From: Aquidulcibacter paucihalophilus
Lineage (GTDB): Bacteria; Pseudomonadota; Alphaproteobacteria; Caulobacterales; Aquidulcibacteraceae
Reading direction: 5' to 3'
DNA length: 64,000 nucleotides
NCBI RefSeq assembly: GCF_002105465.1
Contig: NZ_NCSQ01000166.1
Location: 570-64,569, forward strand
Shown: piece after piece, positions 52,656 to 61,088 of the stretch
Position numbering within the stretch: the first letter of the stretch is position 1
Layout: every line of letters begins with the position of its first letter
The notes under the pieces: model-generated
Told to the model about the DNA's origin: nothing
Seen by the model: only the letters and a program-made list of their open reading frames with translations
Database searches by the model: none
Position numbers and translations under genes: made by a program

Positions 52656-52720
52656 ATGACTGCCTAATCCTTCACCATATCGCGATCATTTGGAGGTCGG
52701 CTTCGTCTTTCCAGCCCATA

Positions 52721-52740
52721 TAGGTCTTGAAATATACCTA
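52721..52740. promoter_or_regulatory. Inverted-repeat site 2 in the uppP/gltD divergent region
   Basis: TAGGT-N10-ACCTA with the same half-sites and the same ten-base spacing as site 1, in opposite orientation, 86 bases away. It lies 99 bases upstream of the gltD start. The equal geometry makes chance less likely for the pair than for either alone. Nothing else was recognised in the 279-base gap. Confidence 0.5.
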
Positions 52741-52839
52741 ATTGTGCAGTTTGAACTTGGCAAAGCTGAGCTTTGACGGTAACGGAAGCCAGACTGGCGT
52801 GGCGAGTGCGCCGGTGATCTTTGGAATTGCGAGACAATT

Positions 52840-54297
52840 ATGGCCGAACGGCTCCTTAAATTCGTCAGTATTGACCCCCAAACGCCCGAGAAGCGTCCTG
52901 CCTCAGCGCGTACGGCGGATTTCCACGAGATTTATGGGGAGTTCATCACCCAAAAGGCCAATGAGCAGGCGTCCCGCTGTTCACAATGCGGTGTCCCTTT
53001 CTGCCAATCAGGCTGTCCTCTGCAGAACAACATTCCTGACTGGCTGAAAATGACGGCGGAAGGCCGCCTTGAGGAGGCCTATGCGCTATCTTCTGCGACA
53101 AACTCAATGCCAGAAATCTGTGGCCGCATCTGCCCGCAAGATCGTCTGTGTGAAGGTGCCTGCGTGATTGAGCAGTCTGGCCATGGCGCTGTCACGATTG
53201 GGGCGGTGGAGCGCTATATCACCGAGACTGCATGGGAAAATGGCTGGGTCGAGCCGATTGTGCCGCCCAAAGAACTCGCAGAGCATGTTGGTATCATTGG
53301 TGCGGGCCCTGGTGGCTTGGCTGCCGCAGAAGCGCTGCGCAACAAGGGCTATCAGGTCACAATTTATGACCGCTATGACCGTGCAGGCGGACTGTTGATG
53401 TATGGGATTCCCGGCTTCAAGCTGGAAAAAGATGTGGTGACCCGCCGCGTCGAGCATTTGAAGGCTTCGGGCGTGAAATTCATGCTCAATTATGAAATAG
53501 GCCGAGATGGGACGCTGGCCGATCTTCGCAGCACTCACGATAGCATCTTGGTTGCGATCGGCGTCTATAAAGCCCGTGCTTTACCTTGCCCTGGCTCGAG
53601 CGGCCCCGGTGTAGTTGAGGCATTGGACTATCTGACCGCTTCTAATCGCGTGGGCTTGGGTGATCATGTGGCAGACTTTGAGGCAGGCGTGCTCAATGCG
53701 GCGGGCAAGCGTGTGGTGGTCATTGGCGGCGGCGATACAGCGATGGATTGCGTTCGCACCGCCATCCGGCAAGGGGCGGCAAAAGTCACCTGTCTCTATC
53801 GGCGGGATCGCGCCAACATGCCGGGCAGTGCCCGCGAGGTCAGCAATGCCGAAGATGAAGGCGTAACATTTGAGTGGTTGGCTGCACCAAAGGCGGTCCA
53901 CTCGAATGAAGCTGGTGTTACCTCCGTTCTGGCCGCACGCATGCGCCTAGGCGAAGCTGATGCCTCGGGCCGGCAAAGTCCTGAAGAAGTTGCGGGTGGC
54001 GAGTTTGAGGTGCCTGCTGATCTGGTCATTAAGGCACTGGGCTTTGACCCCGAGAATGTGCAAACCTTGTTTGATGAGCCTGCGCTGAAAGTCAGCCGCT
54101 GGGGCACAATTCGGGCGGATGCGATTACGGGCGAGACCTCCATCCCGAACGTTTTTGCCGCAGGTGATATTGTTCGCGGGGCATCCTTGGTTGTTTGGGC
54201 CATCAAGGATGGCCGTGAGGCCGCTGAGCACATGCACACGGCGATGCGCAAACAGGCCCGGATGCGCGCCACTGCAGCTAAATTTGCGGCCCAGTAG
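52840..54297 (+). CDS. gltD: Glutamate synthase (NADPH) small subunit
   Basis: 485 residues. Supplies electrons from NADPH to GltB through FAD and Fe-S clusters in ammonia assimilation. Cysteine-rich N-terminus with two 4Fe-4S sets: RCSQCGVPFCQSGCPLQNN near residue 47 and PEICGRICPQDRLCEGAC near residue 92. FAD Rossmann VGIIGAGPGGLAAAEALRNKG near residue 149, and NADPH Rossmann RVVVIGGGDTAMDCVRTAI near residue 290. It is upstream of gltB with a 56-base gap, the reverse of the E. coli gltBD order. Confidence 0.97.
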   Translation: MAERLLKFVSIDPQTPEKRPASARTADFHEIYGEFITQKANEQASRCSQCGVPFCQSGCPLQNNIPDWLKMTAEGRLEEAYALSSATNSMPEICGRICPQDRLCEGACVIEQSGHGAVTIGAVERYITETAWENGWVEPIVPPKELAEHVGIIGAGPGGLAAAEALRNKGYQVTIYDRYDRAGGLLMYGIPGFKLEKDVVTRRVEHLKASGVKFMLNYEIGRDGTLADLRSTHDSILVAIGVYKARALPCPGSSGPGVVEALDYLTASNRVGLGDHVADFEAGVLNAAGKRVVVIGGGDTAMDCVRTAIRQGAAKVTCLYRRDRANMPGSAREVSNAEDEGVTFEWLAAPKAVHSNEAGVTSVLAARMRLGEADASGRQSPEEVAGGEFEVPADLVIKALGFDPENVQTLFDEPALKVSRWGTIRADAITGETSIPNVFAAGDIVRGASLVVWAIKDGREAAEHMHTAMRKQARMRATAAKFAAQ

Positions 54298-54353
54298 GCT
54301 GCCCTAAACTTCGCAGACAAAACAGGGCTTCGGCTCGCCAAAGGCACAAGACC

Positions 54354-57300
54354 ATGACCATTTCTTTCCCGCCCACCGGTTCTAGCGCTATCGACCTCTA
54401 TCTCAAGAACCGGCAGATTCTGACCGATGGAAACGCCTATAATCCAGAGGATGAGAAGGATTCGTGCGGCGTCGGTCTCGTCTGCGCGCTCGATGGCAAA
54501 CCCCGCCGCGACATTGTGGCCATGGCGCTGAAGGCCTTGAAGAACGTCTGGCACCGTGGGGCCGTCGATGCCGATGGCAAGACCGGCGATGGGGCGGGGG
54601 TGCGGGTCGATGTGCCGCAAGACTTCTTCCGCGAGCAAGTGGCACGCACGGGCCATAGCCCAACAGATGATCCAATCTGCGTGGGCATGATCTTCTTGCC
54701 GCGCACCGACTTTGGCGCACAAGAGACCGCGCGGACTATTGTTGAACGAGAAATCCTGAATTTTGGCTTTTATATCTATGGCTGGCGACAAGTGCCGGTC
54801 GATATCTCGGTTATTGGTGAAAAGGCCAATGCAACCCGGCCTGAGATTGAGCAAATACTGTTCTACGACCCACGTGGCCGCAGCGCCGAAGAGCTGGAAC
54901 GTACCTTGTTCATCTGCCGGCGCCGCATTGAAAAGCGCGCCTTGGCGTCGAGCGTAACGGGCTTTTATGTCTGCTCATTTTCGTCCAAGTCGGTCATCTA
55001 CAAAGGTATGTTTTTGGCTGAAAGCATCGACACCTTCTTCCCAGATTTGCAGAATGAGAAGTTTGTGTCGGCGGTGGCGATTTATCACCAGCGCTATTCG
55101 ACCAATACGTTCCCGCAATGGCATCTGGCCCAGCCCTTCCGCATGCTGGCCCATAATGGCGAAATCAACACGGTTAAGGGCAATATCAATTGGATGAAAA
55201 GCCATGAGATCCCCATGGCTTCTGAGGCCTTTGGCGATTATCAGGAAGATGTGAAGCCGATTGTGCAGGCTGGCGGATCAGACTCTGCAGCGCTCGACAA
55301 TGTGTGCGAAGTCTTAGTCCGCGCCGGACGTTCGGCCCCGATGGCCAAGGCGCTCTTGGTGCCAGAGGCTTGGGCCAAGCAAGAAAACATTATGAAGCCG
55401 AGCCATATGGCGCTTTATGCCTATTGCAATGCGGTGATGGAGCCATGGGACGGGCCAGCCGCTTTGGCGATTTATGACGGTCGTTGGGCGGTGGCCGGGA
55501 TGGACCGCAATGGCCTCCGCCCCATGCGCTATTCAGTGACAGCCGATGGCATTCTGGCCGTCGGCTCTGAAACCGGAATGTGCCCACTCGATGGGCGCGT
55601 CATCACCAAAAAGGGCCGCGTTGGGCGCGGTGAAATGCTGGCCGTCGATATGGAGAAGGGCAAGCTCTATACCCACGAGGCGATCATCGACAAATTAGCC
55701 AGCGCCCACCCCTATGTGAAGTGGAACTCCAATGTTGTGAATCTGGAGGCCCGCATCGGACCGGGACCAGAGCCTAAGCTTTATTCGCGCCAAGAATTGT
55801 TGCGCCGGCAAGTGGCCGCGGGCTTGACCTTGGAAGAATTGGAGGTTGTCCTCGCGCCAATGGCAGAAGAGGGTAAAGAAGCCTTGGGCTCGATGGGCGA
55901 TGATTCCCCGCTGGCGGTTCTGTCTTCGCGCTATCGGCCGTTGTCGCACTTCTTCAAGCAGAATTTCAGCCAAGTGACCAACCCGCCCATCGACCCACTT
56001 CGTGAAGAGCGGGTGATGAGCCTCAAAACCCGCTTCAAGAACCTCGGCAACATCTTGGCACATGACGAAACCCAGCAAGATGTGTTCGTCCTGGATAGCC
56101 CGATGCTAACCACCGGCATGTATGACCGCATGGTTGCCATGCTGGGTGCAGGCGTCGCCTTCATCGACTGCAGCTATGATCTACCAGAAGACCCAGACTT
56201 AGCCGGGGCTGCCTTGCGCGACGCTTTGGATCGGATCAAGGCGCAAGCTGAAGATGCGGTGCGCGCGGGCCAAAGCCAATTGGTATTGAGCGATGAACAT
56301 CAAGGCCCCGGTCGGATTGCCGCGCCCATGATCTTGGCGACGGGTGGCGTACATGCCCATTTGGTTGCGAAAGGCTTGCGGTCTTATTGCTCCATCACCG
56401 TGCGCGCTGCCGAGTGCGTCGACACGCATTATTTTGCGGTTTTGGTGGGTGTGGGGGCGACTTGTGTCAACGCCTATCTCGCGCAAGAGGCGATTGCCGA
56501 CCGGCACGCACGCGGTCTTTTGGGCAGTCTCACGCTGAATCAAGCGGTGGTGAATTATAAGAAAGCGGTCGAAGCAGGCCTTCTGAAAATCCTGTCCAAA
56601 ATGGGGATTTCGGTCATTTCGTCCTATCGCGGTGGTTATAATTTTGAGGCCTTAGGCCTGTCCCGCGCCTTGGTGGCAGATTTCTTCCCAGGCATGAGCT
56701 CGCGGATTTCCGGCATCGGCTTGCAGGGGATTGCCCTAAAGGCCCAAGCGATCCACGCCAAGGCATGGGAAGAAGCGGTCGTGAGTTTGCCGATCGGCGG
56801 CCTCTACAAAGCCCGCGCGTCAGGTGAACCGCATGCGCTGGAAGCAGCGCAGATCCACCAGCTGCAAACTGCCTGTAACACGGGCTCTTACGCCGCTTAT
56901 CAGAAATATGTCAGCTTATTGAGTGGGCGGGCCCCCATCCAATTACGTGACCTGCTGGATTTTCAGTCGACTAATAAAGCCGTTGCTTTGGAGGAAGTTG
57001 AAAGCCTCAATGAAATCCGTAAGCGCTTCAACACACCTGGCATGTCCCTTGGCGCTTTAAGTCCCGAGGCGCATGGCACGTTGAATGTTGCGATGAACCG
57101 GATCGGTGCCAAATCAGTCTCCGGCGAAGGCGGCGAGGACCGCGAGCGCTATAAGCCACTTCCCAATGGTGACAATCCCAATAGTGCCGTTAAGCAGGTT
57201 GCGTCTGGGCGCTTTGGCGTGACAGCGGAGTATCTGAACCAGTGCCGCGAGATTGAAATCAAAGTCGCACAAGGGGCCAAGCCCGGCGAAGGCGGGCAGC

Positions 57301-58910
57301 TGCCCGGCTTCAAAGTGACTGAAATGATTGCGCGTCTGCGCCATGCCACCCCCGGCGTGACCCTAATCAGCCCACCACCGCACCACGATATCTATTCGAT
57401 CGAAGATTTGGCCCAACTAATCTACGATTTGAAGCAGATCAATCCTGAGGCAAAAGTGTGCGTCAAGCTGGTTGCTCAATCGGGTATCGGTGCGGTTGCC
57501 GCTGGTGTTGCCAAAGCCAAGGCCGACATCATCCTGATCGCTGGCAATGTCGGCGGGACTGGAGCCTCACCCCAGACCTCGATCAAATTTGCCGGGATTC
57601 CGTGGGAATTGGGACTGGCCGAAGCGCATCAAGTCCTGACGCTCAACAATCTACGTGACCATGTGGTGCTGCGCACCGATGGTGGCCTGCGGACGGGCCG
57701 AGATATCGTGATGGCGGCTATGTTGGGTGCAGAAGAATTTGGCATCGGCACCGCGTCTCTTGTCGCCATGGGCTGTATCATGGTGCGCCAATGCCATTCA
57801 AACACCTGTCCTGTCGGCGTGTGCGTGCAAGATGAAGCCCTTCGCCAACGCTTTACGGGCACGCCGGAAAAAGTCGTCAATCTGATGAGCTTTATTGCCG
57901 AAGACGTGCGTGAAATCCTCGCCAGCCTGGGCTTTAAAACCCTGAACGAAGTCGTGGGCCGTACCGATCTATTGCGCCAAGTCAGCCGCGGGGCAGCTAA
58001 CCTTGACGACCTTGACTTAAATCCACTCTTGGTGCGCGTCGAAGGGGCAAAGCCAACCCGCTTCGGCACCGATAAGCCCCGCGTCGAAGTGCCGGATACG
58101 CTGGATGCGCAGATCCTGCGCGACGCTGCGCCCTTCTTTGAGCGTGGGGAGAAGATGCAATTGGCTTATGGCGTTCGCAATGTGCAACGCGCCATCGGCA
58201 CACGCTCTTCCAGTGCCATCGTGCGAAAATTCGGCATGGGTGCCCTACCTGAAGGTCGCTTGACGGTAAGGCTCGAAGGCTCGTGCGGGCAATCCTTAGG
58301 GGCCTTTGGAGTCCAAGGCCTGACCTTGGACGTTGTAGGCGATGCCAACGATTATGTCGGCAAAGGCTTGTCGGGTGCAACTATCGTGCTGCGGCCCCCC
58401 TCAGGCTCTGGCTTGAAGCCAGAGGAAAATGCCATCATCGGCAATACGTGCCTCTATGGCGCGACCTCGGGAACATTGCTGGCGTCCGGCCAAGCGGGGG
58501 AACGGTTCGCGGTGCGCAATTCCGGCGCTTCTGCTGTCGTAGAAGGCATGGAGGCCAATGGCTGTGAGTATATGACCGGTGGCCTTGTCATATCTCTTGG
58601 GCCTGTTGGTGACAATTTCGCTGCGGGCATGACAGGCGGTATGGCCTTTGTGTGGGACCCACCCAACCGCTTGCCCAAACTGATCAATCCAGACAGCGTC
58701 GTTTGGCGCCGCATTGGTAGTCCTTACTGGGAAAACCAATTCACCAATCTCCTAGAACGCCATGTACAAGCCACTGGCTCACCCTTAGGCCGGCGTATCT
58801 TGGATGATCTGGCCAATGAACTTGGCAATGTCTGGCAAGTCGTGCCCAAGGAAATGCTGACCCGCTTGGCAGAGCCTTTGGACGCAGAGGCTGCTCTTGC
58901 CTCCGCTTAA
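54354..58910 (+). CDS. gltB: Glutamate synthase (NADPH) large subunit
   Basis: 1518 residues, full length. It makes two glutamates from glutamine and 2-oxoglutarate. The N-terminal nucleophile Cys38 (EKDSCGVGLVC) implies removal of a 37-residue propeptide. Glutaminase domain about 38-430, with SVAIYHQRYSTNTFPQW-like region (VAIYHQRYSTNTFPQW) and AHNGEINTVKGN. Central domain about 470-790; FMN synthase domain about 850-1220 (HDIYSIEDLAQLIYDLKQIN, GGTGASP). The 3Fe-4S site is CIMVRQCHSNTCPVGVC, and a beta-helix C-domain follows. Its TAA overlaps the galT stop by four bases (TTAA). Confidence 0.97.
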   Translation: MTISFPPTGSSAIDLYLKNRQILTDGNAYNPEDEKDSCGVGLVCALDGKPRRDIVAMALKALKNVWHRGAVDADGKTGDGAGVRVDVPQDFFREQVARTGHSPTDDPICVGMIFLPRTDFGAQETARTIVEREILNFGFYIYGWRQVPVDISVIGEKANATRPEIEQILFYDPRGRSAEELERTLFICRRRIEKRALASSVTGFYVCSFSSKSVIYKGMFLAESIDTFFPDLQNEKFVSAVAIYHQRYSTNTFPQWHLAQPFRMLAHNGEINTVKGNINWMKSHEIPMASEAFGDYQEDVKPIVQAGGSDSAALDNVCEVLVRAGRSAPMAKALLVPEAWAKQENIMKPSHMALYAYCNAVMEPWDGPAALAIYDGRWAVAGMDRNGLRPMRYSVTADGILAVGSETGMCPLDGRVITKKGRVGRGEMLAVDMEKGKLYTHEAIIDKLASAHPYVKWNSNVVNLEARIGPGPEPKLYSRQELLRRQVAAGLTLEELEVVLAPMAEEGKEALGSMGDDSPLAVLSSRYRPLSHFFKQNFSQVTNPPIDPLREERVMSLKTRFKNLGNILAHDETQQDVFVLDSPMLTTGMYDRMVAMLGAGVAFIDCSYDLPEDPDLAGAALRDALDRIKAQAEDAVRAGQSQLVLSDEHQGPGRIAAPMILATGGVHAHLVAKGLRSYCSITVRAAECVDTHYFAVLVGVGATCVNAYLAQEAIADRHARGLLGSLTLNQAVVNYKKAVEAGLLKILSKMGISVISSYRGGYNFEALGLSRALVADFFPGMSSRISGIGLQGIALKAQAIHAKAWEEAVVSLPIGGLYKARASGEPHALEAAQIHQLQTACNTGSYAAYQKYVSLLSGRAPIQLRDLLDFQSTNKAVALEEVESLNEIRKRFNTPGMSLGALSPEAHGTLNVAMNRIGAKSVSGEGGEDRERYKPLPNGDNPNSAVKQVASGRFGVTAEYLNQCREIEIKVAQGAKPGEGGQLPGFKVTEMIARLRHATPGVTLISPPPHHDIYSIEDLAQLIYDLKQINPEAKVCVKLVAQSGIGAVAAGVAKAKADIILIAGNVGGTGASPQTSIKFAGIPWELGLAEAHQVLTLNNLRDHVVLRTDGGLRTGRDIVMAAMLGAEEFGIGTASLVAMGCIMVRQCHSNTCPVGVCVQDEALRQRFTGTPEKVVNLMSFIAEDVREILASLGFKTLNEVVGRTDLLRQVSRGAANLDDLDLNPLLVRVEGAKPTRFGTDKPRVEVPDTLDAQILRDAAPFFERGEKMQLAYGVRNVQRAIGTRSSSAIVRKFGMGALPEGRLTVRLEGSCGQSLGAFGVQGLTLDVVGDANDYVGKGLSGATIVLRPPSGSGLKPEENAIIGNTCLYGATSGTLLASGQAGERFAVRNSGASAVVEGMEANGCEYMTGGLVISLGPVGDNFAAGMTGGMAFVWDPPNRLPKLINPDSVVWRRIGSPYWENQFTNLLERHVQATGSPLGRRILDDLANELGNVWQVVPKEMLTRLAEPLDAEAALASA

Positions 58911-59923
58911 TCGACCCAGACCGTTCGTAAGCGCTCAGCCGCCGCCTCTGGTGTGAGGTCGCGCTGGGCCATGGCGAGCATTTCAAAGCCCACCATGAAT
59001 TTCCGCACCGTGGCAGAGCGTAACAGCGGCGGGTAGAAGTGCATGTGGAACACAAAGCCCGGCGCTGGGCTTTGTGTCGGGCGTTGGTGCAGGCCCATCG
59101 TATAAGGGAAGGGCGCGTTGAAGACGCGGTCATAGCTGGCGGTCAAGCGGCGCAGAACATCGGCTAGATCGCTTTGTTCTTCCGCGCGCAATTCATCCAA
59201 GGCTGCGACGGCGCGACGCGGCAGAACCAAGGTCTCAAACGGCCAAGCCGCCCAAAACGGCACTAAAGCTACAAAATGGGCACTGGAACACAGAATGCGG
59301 CTGCCATCTGTTAGCTCACGTTCCAAATAGTCCATCAGAAGGGCGGTACCGTTCTTATCGAACCAAGCCGCCTGCCGTCCAACCTCGGTCGCTAGTTCGT
59401 TCGGAATGCTAGAGGTCGCCCAAATCTGACCATGGGGGTGAGGGTTGCTGGCCCCCATCATTGCGCCACGATTTTCAAATATGGTTACGGAGGCTAAGTC
59501 CGGGCGCGCCGACAGCTCCTGCCACTGCGCTGTCCAGACGTGTACCACAGAGGCGATCTCGTCCCGCGTCATGCTGGCCATGGTCTTAGAATGGTCGGGC
59601 GTGTAGCAAATGACACGGCAGACACCGGTCTCAGGCTCTGTCACCAAGACAGGATCAGACGTCTGGCCCGCCTCACCATCTGGTGCCAATAGTGCGGGGA
59701 AGTCATTGTCGAATACCCACACACCGTCATAGGTGGGATTGATCACCCCACCGACGCGCGCATTGCCCGCACAGAGATAGCAAGCGGGATCATGGGCGAA
59801 GCCAGACGGGGGTGTGCTGTCGCCCGTCTCACCCTGCCACGGCCGACCCATCCGGTGGGGGGAAACCAGCACCCACTCACCTGTAAGCAAATTCTGTCGC
59901 CGATGTGGTTTTTGGCCCTTCAT
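58907..59923 (-). CDS. galT: Galactose-1-phosphate uridylyltransferase
   Basis: Leloir pathway enzyme exchanging UMP between UDP-glucose and galactose-1-phosphate. 338 residues. The active-site motif MGASNPHPHGQIWA near residue 155 holds the nucleophilic histidine. CYLCAGNARVGG carries zinc-type cysteines near residue 50, and MGLHQRPT with FHMHFYPPLLRSATVRKFMVGFEM lies near the C-terminus. ATG overlaps the galK stop. No galE or galM is seen in the window. Confidence 0.96.
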   Translation of the reverse strand: MKGQKPHRRQNLLTGEWVLVSPHRMGRPWQGETGDSTPPSGFAHDPACYLCAGNARVGGVINPTYDGVWVFDNDFPALLAPDGEAGQTSDPVLVTEPETGVCRVICYTPDHSKTMASMTRDEIASVVHVWTAQWQELSARPDLASVTIFENRGAMMGASNPHPHGQIWATSSIPNELATEVGRQAAWFDKNGTALLMDYLERELTDGSRILCSSAHFVALVPFWAAWPFETLVLPRRAVAALDELRAEEQSDLADVLRRLTASYDRVFNAPFPYTMGLHQRPTQSPAPGFVFHMHFYPPLLRSATVRKFMVGFEMLAMAQRDLTPEAAAERLRTVWVD

Positions 59924-61038
59924 GCCACTTCTCCGGCACCAGCGGCTGCCCGAACAACAAAAGCCCCAGGTCTTTGGCCCAAATAGGCGGAATAGGTCTC
60001 CAAAATGGACTCCAGCGCCGTGGCAGCACGATCTGGCTCCACTAAAGCAATGATGGAACCGCCAAAGCCACCACCCATCATGCGCGCACCATAAACACCT
60101 TCCGTGGCTTGAGCCAAAGCAGTTAAGCGATCCACTTCGGGGGTAGAGACTTCCATATCTGCTGACAGACTGGCATGGCTGGCATTCAGAAGGCGGCCGA
60201 GCTCGGTCAAGTTACCTTGTACCAGAGCATCCTCTGCCTTTCGGGTACGGGCAATCTCGGTTAATACATGGCGCGCGCGTTTCAATGGATTGCCGCTCAA
60301 CTGATTGAGTGCGGCTAGGTCTGTCACTTCGGCCAAGAGAGGTACGCCCAAGGTCGCGGCTGCAGCTTCGCAATCGGCCCGCCGGCTGGCATAGCCGCCG
60401 CTGGTGTGCTGATGCTTGACCCCTGAATCTACGATCAAGAAGCAGGCTGTAGAAGGCAGCGGGATCGGCTGGTAGGCCAGGGTAGCACAATCCAGCATCA
60501 AGGCATGGCCCTCCACACCGCAGGCGCTGGCGAACTGATCCATTATGCCGCACGCCATGCCAACATAGGTGTTTTCAGCCGCTTGGGCGATCTGAGCAAG
60601 GTCCTTGCTCGTCACCGTGCCCCCACTCAAGGCTAGACCTATCGCGACTTCGAGGGCAGCTGACGATGAAACCCCGGCACCCATCGGCACGTCCGAGGCA
60701 ATAGCAAGGTCATGGCCCTGCACCTGGTGGCCTGCGTCGCGCAAAGCAAAGGCAACGCCAGCCACATAATCGCGCCAGTCGCCCTGCTTTACAAAATGAT
60801 CCAATGGCAATTCGCTTTGGCCCAAATCGCTGCTAACCCGCAGAACGTTAAGACCATTCGGGCGCGCCGCGACCCAACAGGCAAAGTCGATCGCGGCAGG
60901 CATGACTTTACCGCCTGCATAATCCACATGCTCACCAATGATATTGATCCGCCCCGGCGCACGGAAAAGCCTTGGCGTAGCGTCAAAAGCATCCTTAAAG
61001 CGTGCGAGAGCGATTTGAGACTGAGTTGGGTTCTGCAT
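59920..61038 (-). CDS. galK: Galactokinase
   Basis: Phosphorylates galactose to galactose-1-phosphate. 372 residues from ATG 61038; a longer frame runs into the divergent gene. GHMP kinase features: FRAPGRINIIGEHVDYAGG (galactokinase signature), DVPMGAGVSSSAALEVAIGLAL (P-loop), CGIMDQFASACG, and MMGGGFGGSIIALV near the C-terminus. It is first of the galK-galT pair and divergent from a GH42 beta-galactosidase across only 50 bases. Confidence 0.96.
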   Translation of the reverse strand: MQNPTQSQIALARFKDAFDATPRLFRAPGRINIIGEHVDYAGGKVMPAAIDFACWVAARPNGLNVLRVSSDLGQSELPLDHFVKQGDWRDYVAGVAFALRDAGHQVQGHDLAIASDVPMGAGVSSSAALEVAIGLALSGGTVTSKDLAQIAQAAENTYVGMACGIMDQFASACGVEGHALMLDCATLAYQPIPLPSTACFLIVDSGVKHQHTSGGYASRRADCEAAAATLGVPLLAEVTDLAALNQLSGNPLKRARHVLTEIARTRKAEDALVQGNLTELGRLLNASHASLSADMEVSTPEVDRLTALAQATEGVYGARMMGGGFGGSIIALVEPDRAATALESILETYSAYLGQRPGAFVVRAAAGAGEVA

Positions 61039-61088
61039 GGGAACACCGCTAGGTTTATTTCGGCACGCTGCCAAGATGGAAAACGGAC

